A stretch of 29,349 nt of DNA, taken from positions 1-29,349 of the IMG/VR virus record IMGVR_UViG_3300014720_000126; one strand, 5' to 3'. Each line of letters opens with the position of its first letter. Position 1 is the first letter of the stretch. The stretch is from a virus. The notes under the pieces are model-generated. The model was not told where the DNA came from, ran no database searches, and was given only the letters and a program-made list of their open reading frames with translations. Both the position numbers and the translations under genes were made by a program. Below are positions 14,985 to 21,334 of this stretch, in pieces.

Positions 14985-15322
14985 CGAATCCCCCGCGTCT
15001 CGTTCCACTCGCGACGCTTCTCCTCGGTCCGCATTGCGTCCGGAAGCCACCGCGCGACATCCTCTTGCAGAGCCAACAGCCCCGAGAGGATCCACTTCCG
15101 CGCTTCCGTCTCGTTCCGAGTCGTGCGGCGCTCGTCCCCCTCGTCGTACTCCATCGCCTCCAACGCGGCCTTGAACGCCATGCGCTGCCGGGTCAACAGC
15201 ACCAGCACGAGGTCGCCCTCCTTGATCGACGGGCCGACATCCGGCGGCTTGCGCTGCCGTAGACGGAGCGGCGGAATCTGCCCCGTGCGACGCATACCGC
15301 CGCTGGATCGGTCGAGGTTCAC
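14981..15322 (-). CDS. Phage protein of unknown function
   Basis: A 113-residue protein from a GTG at 15322 that overlaps the stop of the GroES-like gene as GTGA; longer in-frame readings run into that gene and are disfavoured. The N-terminal 35 residues are basic. The middle (SIKEGDLVLVLLTRQRMAFK) and the C-terminal half (RKWILSGLLALQEDVARWLP) look helical. No family is recognised. It is coupled to the GroES-like gene. Confidence 0.5.
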   Translation of the reverse strand: MNLDRSSGGMRRTGQIPPLRLRQRKPPDVGPSIKEGDLVLVLLTRQRMAFKAALEAMEYDEGDERRTTRNETEARKWILSGLLALQEDVARWLPDAMRTEEKRREWNETRGIR

Positions 15323-16173
15323 GCGGCACTCGGCTCCGCCCCGGGCAGTATCACCCCGCGAATGCATGGGTACTCGCGGATCATCAGCACGCGGCCCGGA
15401 GCGTTCCACCCCTCGTCCATGTCGATTGGCTGAGCGTTCGGCGCGGTGCCCTTCGCGATGGCGCGATCCCCCACCTTGACGATGTGCGGCGCGCGGCCCA
15501 TCCGGTCACCGTCGAGGCATCGAGTGATCGTGTTCAGCCCCGGCCCGCGCTTGAGCACCTGAACCGTCCAAGTGTTCTCGCGGCGCTCCTGGTCGCGGTC
15601 CGGGCCAAGGTGGATCCGCAGCGGCCGGCCCGACAGGTCCACGAGGCGCGGACCGGCGCGGACGACGTGCTCGCTCTGCCGCTCGTCCATCCGCACGAGT
15701 AGCCAGTCCTGCACCGGCTCGAGCCGATCAGCCCAGCCCGGCACGTCGTACCGCCCGCGAATCGACACCGGCACGGGTCCGGGCGCGGGTGGGAGTTCCT
15801 CGTCGCCATCTTCGGCCTCGCCCGCGCCGGCCACGGTCGCGATGACCGAGCCGTCGCGGATGAGCTTGTAGCCGTACCCCGTCGGCGTCGTTTCGCGCGG
15901 CACCAGCGGCAGGAAGTCGCCCGCGCCGACCTCGAACAGGACGCGATGCCCGACCTCGCACGTCGTGGGCATCCGCGTGCGCCCGTCATCGGAGAGCTTG
16001 CCCGGACCGCGCTGCACCACGAGTCCCGTGCGCGAGCTCGGCTTGATCGTCCCGGGGATCTCGATGCCGCCCTTTGTGCGCGCAATCGGCGGGTCCAGGC
16101 GGATGAGGATGAAGTCCTCGTGCAACGTCACGTGCGTCTCGAGCTTTTCGTAGCTGATTCCGACAGTAGCCAT
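15319..16173 (-). CDS. Tandem GroES (Cpn10)-like domain protein
   Basis: A 284-residue protein that appears to hold two GroES-type domains. Domain 1 (about 16-116): HEDFILIRLDPPIARTKGGI, where TKGGIEIP (33-40) matches the mobile loop that binds GroEL, then TGLVVQRGPGK (49-59), EVGHRVLFE (73-81) and YKLIRDGSVIATV (102-114). A Pro/Glu/Asp-rich linker (117-150) follows. Domain 2 (about 153-277) repeats the order: VQDWLLVRMDERQ, VLKRGPG, VKVGDRAIAKG and RVLMIREYPCIRGVI. Its mobile-loop region is longer and lacks GGI. A normal GroES is about 95 residues. Phage co-chaperonins such as T4 gp31 help fold capsid protein; position beside terminase and upstream of the head genes fits. The ATG is at 16173, with a long inverted repeat in the leader. 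Confidence 0.7.
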   Translation of the reverse strand: MATVGISYEKLETHVTLHEDFILIRLDPPIARTKGGIEIPGTIKPSSRTGLVVQRGPGKLSDDGRTRMPTTCEVGHRVLFEVGAGDFLPLVPRETTPTGYGYKLIRDGSVIATVAGAGEAEDGDEELPPAPGPVPVSIRGRYDVPGWADRLEPVQDWLLVRMDERQSEHVVRAGPRLVDLSGRPLRIHLGPDRDQERRENTWTVQVLKRGPGLNTITRCLDGDRMGRAPHIVKVGDRAIAKGTAPNAQPIDMDEGWNAPGRVLMIREYPCIRGVILPGAEPSAA

Positions 16174-16182
16174 GTGGTGGGT

Positions 16183-16246
16183 GACGGTCGCGCCGCCGGG
16201 GGTGCGGGAGAACTGAGTAGCGGGTCAGTTTGGCGACGCGACCGTC
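16183..16246 (-). promoter_or_regulatory. Long inverted repeat in leader of GroES-like gene
   Basis: GACGGTCGCG (16183-16192) and CGCGACCGTC (16237-16246) are perfect 10-bp inverted arms enclosing 44 bases. On the minus strand the structure ends 9 bases before the ATG at 16173, so it could hide or expose the initiation region. It does not match the CIRCE element of bacterial groES operons. The rest of the 164-base gap holds only the small GC hairpin after the terminase stop. Confidence 0.5.
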
Positions 16247-16320
16247 GAAGGCGCGTGCTATGCGCAGGACCATGCGCCATCAAGCACAATCCCGCGAAAG
16301 CTTGGCCCTTCGTTCAGGCC

Positions 16321-16336
16321 CGGGCGGGCTCGCCCG
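16321..16336 (-). terminator. GC hairpin directly after large terminase stop
   Basis: CGGGCG (16321-16326) and CGCCCG (16331-16336) pair around GGCT, one base after the terminase stop at 16338. No T-run follows, so if it terminates at all it would be partial, or it may protect mRNA ends. Confidence 0.3.
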
Positions 16337-16337
16337 A

Positions 16338-17663
16338 TCAGAACTCCACGACCTCGAAGCCACGGCCCGCGTCCTTCGCCGCCCACGCCGCAAGCATCAG
16401 CGCGCACACACAGTCGTCATGCTGGCCGTTCGGCGCGCTGGTCTTGACCGCGCCGGCCTCGGTCACCGTGAACTCGAACGCCTCAAGCTCCTCGATGCCC
16501 TCCGGCCACAGCTCGTACCGGGGCAGCGCGATCTCGCCACGCTCGCACAGGAGCGCCAGGTTGTTCACCAGAGCGGCCTTGCTCGCCGCCGTGAACGGGT
16601 ATCCGTCCGCGCGAATGCCCGCCTCGAGCAGCGCCTCGTATACCGGCTCGCCCGCGCCCGTCGAGTCTACGAGCGTGTAGCAGTGCCCGAAGCGCTCCGT
16701 CGTGGCGTGGATCCGCGAGACCTGGACCTTCCAGTCCACGCGCGTGAACCGCTCGACGTGGACAACCCGCCTCGCCCGAGCGTCCATCACCACGAGCACC
16801 GTGTAGTCGTTCACGCGCGCGAGGTCGAGGCCCGCGACGTAGCGGACATCCGGCATCGGTGCCGACCACGCATCGACCGTCGCAAGGTCTCGCACGTTGC
16901 GGAACACCGCACCCGCTCCCTCGATGAACTCGGCCAGGTACTCCTGGCGGAAGATCGCCTCGGGGATGCGCTGGCGGATCGCCTCGAGCTCGGCAGGGTC
17001 GATCTTCGGATTCGTGACAGTCGGGCTGTTCCACGACTCGAAGCCTCCGAGCTTTTTTTGTCCCATGCGCCACGCCTCGTAGAACCAGCCCTTGCCCTTG
17101 GGGCTCGATATCAAGAGCGCCCAGCCCTTCTTATCGAGCAAGCGCGCCGAGAGGAACCTCTCCCATGTGTCGGCCTTGACTCGGCTGGCCTCGTCGATGA
17201 TGAGGAAGTCGAGGCCCTCGCCGAGCAGCGAGACCGGGTTATCCGCCGACTTCCCGCGCAGCTCGGTGAAGCCGCCCCCCATGTTCCGCACGATGATCGT
17301 CCGCTCGTGCTCGGACACCCGCACCACGAACGGCATGAGCTGGCTCTGGAAGATCAGGGCCAGCTCGCGGAACACCTTGTCGCAGAGGTCGTAGAACGGC
17401 GCGGCGATCCACCCGCGACGGAACGTGTCCGGCGGGCTCGGCTGGAGCGCGGCGGCGACAGCCTCGCCGGCGGCGCATGTCGTTTTCCCCCATCGCACCC
17501 CGCAGGCCAGCACGCGCCTCGGCGCAAGCGACTCATGCACCGGACGCTGCCCCGCGTGCGGCTCGTAACCGATGCTCCGGAAGATGCGGAACTTGTCGAG
17601 CGGATCCGGCGCGCGAATCAGCGCAGGGACACTACCCATCCGCGCACGACGCTTCGCCAGCAC
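16338..17663 (-). CDS. terL: Terminase large subunit
   Basis: A 441-residue protein with the two-domain terminase layout. The ATPase part has a Walker A-like GVRWGKTT (55-62), Walker B LDFLIIDEAS (D157, E158) and a coupling-motif SSPKGKG. The nuclease part has acidic residues in AGLDLARVNDYTVLVVMD, DSTGAGEPVYEALLEAG and NGQHDDCVCALMLAAW, as expected for RNase H-type metal ligands. It cuts concatemeric DNA and powers packaging through the portal. The reading shown starts at a GTG at 17663; an ATG at 17639 (MGSVPALIR) is equally plausible, and neither has a clear Shine-Dalgarno. The small-subunit candidate lies 66 bases upstream. Confidence 0.9.
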   Translation of the reverse strand: MLAKRRARMGSVPALIRAPDPLDKFRIFRSIGYEPHAGQRPVHESLAPRRVLACGVRWGKTTCAAGEAVAAALQPSPPDTFRRGWIAAPFYDLCDKVFRELALIFQSQLMPFVVRVSEHERTIIVRNMGGGFTELRGKSADNPVSLLGEGLDFLIIDEASRVKADTWERFLSARLLDKKGWALLISSPKGKGWFYEAWRMGQKKLGGFESWNSPTVTNPKIDPAELEAIRQRIPEAIFRQEYLAEFIEGAGAVFRNVRDLATVDAWSAPMPDVRYVAGLDLARVNDYTVLVVMDARARRVVHVERFTRVDWKVQVSRIHATTERFGHCYTLVDSTGAGEPVYEALLEAGIRADGYPFTAASKAALVNNLALLCERGEIALPRYELWPEGIEELEAFEFTVTEAGAVKTSAPNGQHDDCVCALMLAAWAAKDAGRGFEVVEF

Positions 17664-17729
17664 GCGAGCGGGAACCGCTGCGCGGTCGTGAGCGTATCCT
17701 GTCCGTCAAGCGAGCGGAAGAGCCGCAGG

Positions 17730-18125
17730 TCACGGCCTACCCTCTGGCTGGCCGTCCTTGTCCGGCTTCGCCACGAACTCGGCGTCCTCCACCGGACCAG
17801 CACCAGGCCGAGGCGATGCCCACTCGCGCCACAGTCGAGCCATCAGCGCCGACACGTCCTGCTGAGCGTCCGGCGGGGCCGGCACGGCCTTGCCCATCAT
17901 CCGGTCCAGGAACTCGTGGATCGCCCACGGCTCGCCGCCTTTCGCGTTGCGGATCAGCTCCGCCCAGACCTCCAGCATGTCCTGGTCGGTCGTCGCGTCA
18001 AATGCCAACGCGCGCCACCTCGACTGCGTTTTCGCCGCCCCGCCGACCCCTACCGCAGCCTGATTGCCTACGACGAAGCGGCCCTTGCCGTCCCTGCCGT
18101 CATCTTTCCGTGCATTCGGTTCCAC
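17730..18125 (-). CDS. Probable terminase small subunit
   Basis: A 131-residue protein immediately upstream of the large terminase. The N-terminus has a DGKGRFVVGNQAAVG segment, as in several phage proteins at this place. A helical core (DQDMLEVWAELIRNAKGG, then PWAIHEFLDRMMGK near residues 60-80) and a charged C-terminal tail follow. Small terminase subunits bind the packaging site and stimulate the large subunit. No clear N-terminal HTH can be seen, so the call depends on order and size. It starts at a GTG at 18125. A small CTCGCC/GGCGAG hairpin (18139-18157) lies in its leader. Confidence 0.55.
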   Translation of the reverse strand: MEPNARKDDGRDGKGRFVVGNQAAVGVGGAAKTQSRWRALAFDATTDQDMLEVWAELIRNAKGGEPWAIHEFLDRMMGKAVPAPPDAQQDVSALMARLWREWASPRPGAGPVEDAEFVAKPDKDGQPEGRP

Positions 18126-18186
18126 GAACGGATGGATACTCGCCTATGCGCGGCGAGCAATAGCGGCATGGATAGATCCGGGGTTG

Positions 18187-18399
18187 CTACGCGCCCGGTC
18201 GCTTCGACTTCGGCCAGTCGAAGATGCGATTCAGGATGACGCTCTGGACCCGTCGGTTGCACGGCGCGCACAGCGTCGGCGCTCGAGACGACCCGGGCGG
18301 CGCGGAGCTGGTGCGGACCGCGCCACACTGGCATACGTAGGTGTAGGTCCGATCCTTCGATGGTTCGGTGGGGTACTTGTGGCGTCTTGCGCGGGTCAT
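18187..18399 (-). CDS. Small zinc-ribbon protein, paralog 2
   Basis: A 70-residue protein with two Cys pairs: YVCQCGAVR near residue 22 and LCAPCNRR near 45, with no other Cys. Its layout (KYPT.P, then C.CG.VR, then AP..CA.C, then L.RI) repeats that of the gene upstream. The ATG at 18399 overlaps the upstream stop as ATGA, which decides the start. Both proteins resemble small zinc-binding phage proteins before the terminase genes, where HNH nucleases are common, but no HNH His residues are evident. A role in DNA binding or packaging is a guess. Confidence 0.55.
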   Translation of the reverse strand: MTRARRHKYPTEPSKDRTYTYVCQCGAVRTSSAPPGSSRAPTLCAPCNRRVQSVILNRIFDWPKSKRPGA

Positions 18400-18629
18400 T
18401 GCTTGGCCATGGGTTGATGGAGTCCTGCTTTTCGGCCCTTGCGTGGTCGCTTCGCCATGATCCGCTTCAGCGCCATGCGCTGCGCGTTGTTGTGACAGGT
18501 CGCGCACGTCTTTGGCGCGTAGTGCGCATCGGGCCTGCAAGCGTGGAGTCGAACCGATCCGCATCGGTTGCAGACGTGCTCATGTTGCGCGGCTCGAGGC
18601 GGCGTGGTCGGGTACTTGAAGCGCGGCAC
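18396..18629 (-). CDS. Small zinc-ribbon protein, paralog 1
   Basis: A 77-residue basic protein with CNRCGSVR near residue 20 and CATCHNN near 42, likely one structural zinc site. The C-terminus is strongly basic (KRIMAKRPRKGRKAG). It is a tandem paralog of the downstream gene. The start is a GTG at 18629; a TGA lies two codons upstream in frame, so it cannot be longer. This is the first gene after the hairpin at 18653-18686, and so probably the first of the packaging block. Confidence 0.55.
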   Translation of the reverse strand: MPRFKYPTTPPRAAQHEHVCNRCGSVRLHACRPDAHYAPKTCATCHNNAQRMALKRIMAKRPRKGRKAGLHQPMAKQ

Positions 18630-18644
18630 GGGTCAGATCTGGCG

Positions 18645-18686
18645 GAAAAGAAGGAGGCCGACCCGCCCCTGCGCGGATCGGCCTCC
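18645..18686 (-). terminator. Probable intrinsic terminator between early-left and packaging genes
   Basis: GGAGGCCGA (18653-18661) and TCGGCCTCC (18678-18686) form a perfect 9-bp stem with a 16-base loop. On the minus strand the stem is followed directly by TTCTTTTCC. This is the only hairpin with a T-rich tail I found in the minus-strand block. It lies between the membrane micro-protein gene and the zinc-ribbon pair. The gap 18630-18747 holds nothing else I recognise. Confidence 0.6.
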
Positions 18687-18747
18687 AGGAAGCGATGGAT
18701 CGGCCATGCAAACCGAGCCGCGCTTCACACCGGGAGAGTGCATCGGG

Positions 18748-18903
18748 TCACGCCAGCGTCAGGATGACGGCGGCGATGATGGGGACGGCGATGAGGCCAA
18801 GGAAGAACCGCGCGTCTTGAGCGCGGGTCTGGAACATGCCGGGCGTCTCGGCACCGTGGTAGGTGTGGACGATGCGTCCGTTGCGGAGGACGTGGTTAGC
18901 CAC
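18748..18903 (-). CDS. Small single-pass membrane protein
   Basis: A 51-residue protein from a GTG at 18903 overlapping the end of the previous gene by 8 bases. After a hydrophilic first 32 residues (with MFQTRAQDAR), residues about 33-51 form a hydrophobic helix (FFLGLIAVPIIAAVILTLA) that ends the protein. This fits a C-terminal tail anchor. No known small phage membrane family (such as a holin) is recognised, and one helix with no charged tail makes a holin uncertain. It is the last gene before the terminator. Confidence 0.5.
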   Translation of the reverse strand: MANHVLRNGRIVHTYHGAETPGMFQTRAQDARFFLGLIAVPIIAAVILTLA

Positions 18904-19144
18904 GGGTGGCCTCCGTGGATACGTACGGCGCTACGTTGTCCGGGCCCCAGATGCGACCGTTGTAGCTGACGTGCGCTACGGTTTGCCACGTCACGGAGTC
19001 CACCACAGTGAGGCGCGGGAACTTGCTCGCGCCGACGTTGAGCTTCTTGCGCAAATCGGCGCAGAAGTCGGATGCGTCCTCGACGCGCTCCAGCGGGATC
19101 ATCTCGGGCCGCTTTCCGACGCGGAGAGCGTACTTGGCCTTCAC
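18896..19144 (-). CDS. Small phage protein, unknown
   Basis: An 82-residue protein from a GTG at 19144 overlapping the previous stop as GTGA. It begins VKAKYALRVGKRPEMIPLER and has a basic segment (DLRKKLNVGASKF), then beta-like stretches (RLTVVDSVTWQTVAHVSYNG). No family recognised. It is part of the overlapping early-left operon. Confidence 0.5.
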   Translation of the reverse strand: MKAKYALRVGKRPEMIPLERVEDASDFCADLRKKLNVGASKFPRLTVVDSVTWQTVAHVSYNGRIWGPDNVAPYVSTEATRG

Positions 19145-19707
19145 GCCAACCTCCGCAGGCTGGCGCGACCGTGGCGCAGCAGGAACGCGCCGACCTCGGT
19201 CGCGCTCCCCGTCTTCGTCTCGGCGATAACGCGCTTCACCAGCTCGCCCAGCGCGAGCGTGCGCAGCGTCTCGACCGTGAATCGCTCGTCGCACTCCTGG
19301 CACTCCGCCACGCGCGGCTCCTTGTGCGCCCACTTGAGCTTCCCGGTGCAGCCCTCGACCAGGCACGCGCCCGGACGGCTACCCAGCGCGCGGCAGCCCT
19401 CGCAGTCGTGGCCCGGCGCGTCCGTGAAGTGCTCGCGCCCGCACTCGGTGCAGCTCTCGCGGCGCTCCGGCGCGAAACGGCCAAGCTCGTCGCAATCCAT
19501 GTCGTAGCCCTCGTGATCGGTGTGCATGTCGTTCATGGAGCACCCTACACTCCGCCGCGCCCGATCCTTCACGCCCGATTGGGATTTTTTCTGCGGGCGT
19601 GAACTTCCGGCCTTTGGGCACCCCGGGCAGGTCCACGCGCGCCCGGGCAGCCACGGGAAAGGGCTGGCCGTCTCGCGCATCCGGCGGCGGCACGCTGGGC
19701 ACCTCAC
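19141..19707 (-). CDS. Cys-rich multi-zinc-ribbon protein
   Basis: A 188-residue protein from a GTG at 19707, which overlaps the preceding stop as GTGA. Cys pairs recur through it: CPAC near residue 3, CPGC near 27, then CTECGREH, CEGC, C...C and CQEC in the middle, suggesting two or three zinc sites. The C-terminal part (TLRTLALGELVKRVIAETKT) is helical. A shorter protein from the ATG at 19536 (MNDMHTDHEGYDMD) is possible and would lose the first ribbon; I favour the long form because the ribbon is well formed. The likely role is nucleic-acid binding, but the family is not recognised. Confidence 0.5.
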   Translation of the reverse strand: MRCPACRRRMRETASPFPWLPGRAWTCPGCPKAGSSRPQKKSQSGVKDRARRSVGCSMNDMHTDHEGYDMDCDELGRFAPERRESCTECGREHFTDAPGHDCEGCRALGSRPGACLVEGCTGKLKWAHKEPRVAECQECDERFTVETLRTLALGELVKRVIAETKTGSATEVGAFLLRHGRASLRRLA

Positions 19708-20003
19708 CGTCGCGCCCTCCCGCACCCCGCGCAGACCGTCCAGGACGGCACGTTCCGCTTGTGTCCACAAGCTGGACACTCCGCGCCTTGCCTGTAAACG
19801 CTCCCAGATGCGCCAGGAGACGACTTCGGCGCGCGGGGGTCCGGACGGTCGGCCACGCGGCGATCTTCGCCTGGCGTGGCCTTTCCGGAAGCGCCCGCCC
19901 GTTCCGGCCCGTTCAGCGCATCCCCAGCGCGCGCCAACACCTGGGCGGGCAGGATCGGGCGGGGCTCCCCGTCGTGCTCCGGGCGGATTTCAGCGCGTGC
20001 CAT
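19704..20003 (-). CDS. Protein with C-terminal zinc ribbon, unknown
   Basis: A 99-residue protein. The first 70 residues are Pro-, Arg- and Glu-rich and probably disordered. The last 25 carry a zinc ribbon, CPACGHKRN followed by VCAGCGRARR. The same spacing appears at the C-terminus of the adjacent replication protein (CRACGH..., VCASCGR). The ATG at 20003 overlaps the end of that gene by 14 bases. It may act with the initiator, for example by binding the same DNA, but this is inference. Confidence 0.5.
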   Translation of the reverse strand: MARAEIRPEHDGEPRPILPAQVLARAGDALNGPERAGASGKATPGEDRRVADRPDPRAPKSSPGASGSVYRQGAECPACGHKRNVPSWTVCAGCGRARR

Positions 20004-20895
20004 TCAGGCTCGTCTCGCTGGTGGCAGCGTGCAGGGGGCGTCCACAGGATGCGCAGACGATTGCCGTCGGTGCGCTGACATGCCCGCATGCTCGACACCC
20101 GGCATCAGCCTTCCATGCTTCGTGGCCTCTAGCGCGAGAAAGGCTTAAGGCCGGACGACCAGGCCGGCCAAAGGATCGAAGATCATCGCCAGTAGGCTCG
20201 ACCAGGTTTTTCCAGCCGCGCGCGATGGTGTGGTCGATGGCGGCAAGCGCCCGGGGTATGCCCCACGATGCGAGTTCGGCGAGGGACTGGTCGCCGCTGG
20301 ACTGAGTGACCGGCTTCTGGATTTCGACCCGGTGCTTGAGCCAGCGGTCCCACGCTGCGGCGAATGAGTTTCCGGAAAGCGCGTCCGGGATCGTTCCCTT
20401 CCAGACCCGTTTTTTCCTGCGCTCGGCCGGAGCCGGCACAGCCGGCGGAGGAGGGGTCCCCGCGCCAGCGGGGGGCTGTACAGGGGGATCTTCTTCTCTT
20501 CTCTCCTCTCCTCTCCTCTGGTCACGCTCGACCGTGACAGGCCCGTCACGCTCGACCGTGACGCGCTTTTTGCGCTGCCGTTCAGATGCGAGCGCCCGCG
20601 CTTTCGCGCCGGCCTCGTTGTGCCTATCCCATTTCGGGAACACGAGATAGGTGTCGCCGACCTCGAGCCATCCGGCCTCCTTCATGGCGGCGGCAAGGCC
20701 GGGCGTCTGCGTGATCTTGTCGAGCAGCGCAGGCGTGGCGAGCGGCACTTTCCCGTCGTCAGAAAGGCGACCCGCCCAGCTCCACGCGGCGGCAAGCGCG
20801 CCGACAACGTGTAGGGCTGTCACGCTGCACCGTGACGCGATGAAGTCCACCGCCGGATCGGCGTGGATGTCGTCCCGGACCTTGATCCAGCTCAT
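19990..20895 (-). CDS. Phage replication initiator / replisome organizer-like protein
   Basis: A 301-residue protein from the ATG at 20895 (overlapping the upstream stop as ATGA). Residues 1-115 look like the winged-helix N-terminal domain of phage replication proteins of the O/DnaD type: MSWIKVRDDIHADPAV, then LLDKITQTPGLAAAMKEAGW, and the typical PKWDRHNEAGAKARALASER followed by RQRKKR. A low-complexity linker (Glu/Arg, then Pro-rich, about 115-165) follows. A C-terminal helical domain (FAAAWDRWLKHRVEIQ, SLAELASWGIPRALAAIDHT) and a final zinc ribbon (CRACGH...VCASCGR) end it. The gene contains dyad repeats and a polypyrimidine tract suited to an internal origin, as in lambda O. It probably loads the host helicase. 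Confidence 0.65.
   Translation of the reverse strand: MSWIKVRDDIHADPAVDFIASRCSVTALHVVGALAAAWSWAGRLSDDGKVPLATPALLDKITQTPGLAAAMKEAGWLEVGDTYLVFPKWDRHNEAGAKARALASERQRKKRVTVERDGPVTVERDQRRGEERREEDPPVQPPAGAGTPPPPAVPAPAERRKKRVWKGTIPDALSGNSFAAAWDRWLKHRVEIQKPVTQSSGDQSLAELASWGIPRALAAIDHTIARGWKNLVEPTGDDLRSFGRPGRPALSLSRARGHEAWKADAGCRACGHVSAPTAIVCASCGRPLHAATSETSLNGTR
20490..20562. other. Putative replication origin: two 18-bp iterons and polypyrimidine tract
   Basis: The 18-mer GTCACGCTCGACCGTGAC occurs exactly at 20521-20538 and 20545-20562, a 24-base period. Each copy is itself an inverted repeat (GTCACG / CGTGAC). Directly alongside is a pure pyrimidine run of 30 bases (20490-20519). All lie inside the replication initiator gene, as lambda's iterons lie inside gene O. 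A third, slightly changed copy is at 20819-20836. Function is inferred from the pattern. Confidence 0.55.
20819..20836. repeat. Third iteron copy (two bases changed)
   Basis: GTCACGCTGCACCGTGAC keeps both GTCACG/CGTGAC arms of the iterons at 20521 and 20545 and differs only in the two central bases. It lies 257 bases from the pair, near the 5' end of the same gene. Confidence 0.55.
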
Positions 20896-21107
20896 GCCTC
20901 TCCCGCCCCCCTCTTCCGCTCTGCGAGCATCGCGTCGGCGAACCCGTAGGCGTCGCTGGCGGCATCCTCGAACTTCCGGCACCCGTACGCGCAGATTCCA
21001 GCGAGCGCCTGGGACGCGAAGTAGTCGCGGAGCGTCATGCCCTTGAACTGAGAGCCCAGGTCGGGAGGGAACGCCGGCCCGCCGTCGTCGATGGGTTCGC
21101 CACTCAC
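20892..21107 (-). CDS. Small conserved phage protein (GMTLRDYFA type)
   Basis: A 71-residue protein from a GTG at 21107 overlapping the upstream stop as GTGA. It has the familiar order of a widespread small phage protein: DDGGPAFPPDL, then GMTLRDYFASQALAG, and a C-terminal DAYGFADAMLAERKR. Its function is unknown in any phage I can name; it usually lies among replication-region genes, as here. Confidence 0.65.
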   Translation of the reverse strand: MSGEPIDDGGPAFPPDLGSQFKGMTLRDYFASQALAGICAYGCRKFEDAASDAYGFADAMLAERKRGAGEA

Positions 21108-21334
21108 GCCGCACCGCCCATCTTCCGCTCGACCACGAGCGAGGACTCGCGCGCGGCGTCGTTGCCCTGCTTGATCTTTGCCTGGCCCATCTTCGACAGA
21201 TCGACGAAGCGCGACCCGCAGGCCGTGCACTTGACTCCGCCGGCCCGAAGCGTCTCGTGACGCATCACGCAGAACCGCGTCGAGCACTCGGCGCAGGTGA
21301 ACACGACCGAACCGGTGGGGCGGCGACGGCTCAC
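21104..21334 (-). CDS. Small zinc-ribbon protein
   Basis: A 76-residue protein from a GTG at 21334 (GTGA overlap). FTCAECSTRFCVMRH (about 12-26) and VKCTACGSRFVDLSK (about 34-48) form a classical CxxC...CxxC zinc ribbon. The C-terminal half is polar and helical. It may be a DNA- or RNA-binding regulator of the early-left operon, but no family is recognised. Confidence 0.55.
   Translation of the reverse strand: MSRRRPTGSVVFTCAECSTRFCVMRHETLRAGGVKCTACGSRFVDLSKMGQAKIKQGNDAARESSLVVERKMGGAA

Noticed and set aside
16183-16246. CIRCE heat-shock operator in front of the GroES-like gene
   Set aside because: The repeat arms and spacing do not match the TTAGCACTC/GAGTGCTAA element.
1799-16263. Heptamer GCATAGC (minus strand) upstream of three genes (about 1799, 13000, 16257)
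   Set aside because: Three or so copies of a 7-mer are expected by chance in a window of this size, and distances to the starts differ.
16230-18239. A long plus-strand open frame opposite the terminase genes
   Set aside because: Antisense to the terminase large subunit with its motifs intact; composition is typical of a shadow frame.
18759-18989. A Ser/Pro-rich minus-strand frame of 76 codons
   Set aside because: The overlapping frames encode an overlap-coupled protein and a membrane micro-protein with better composition; this one is a shadow.
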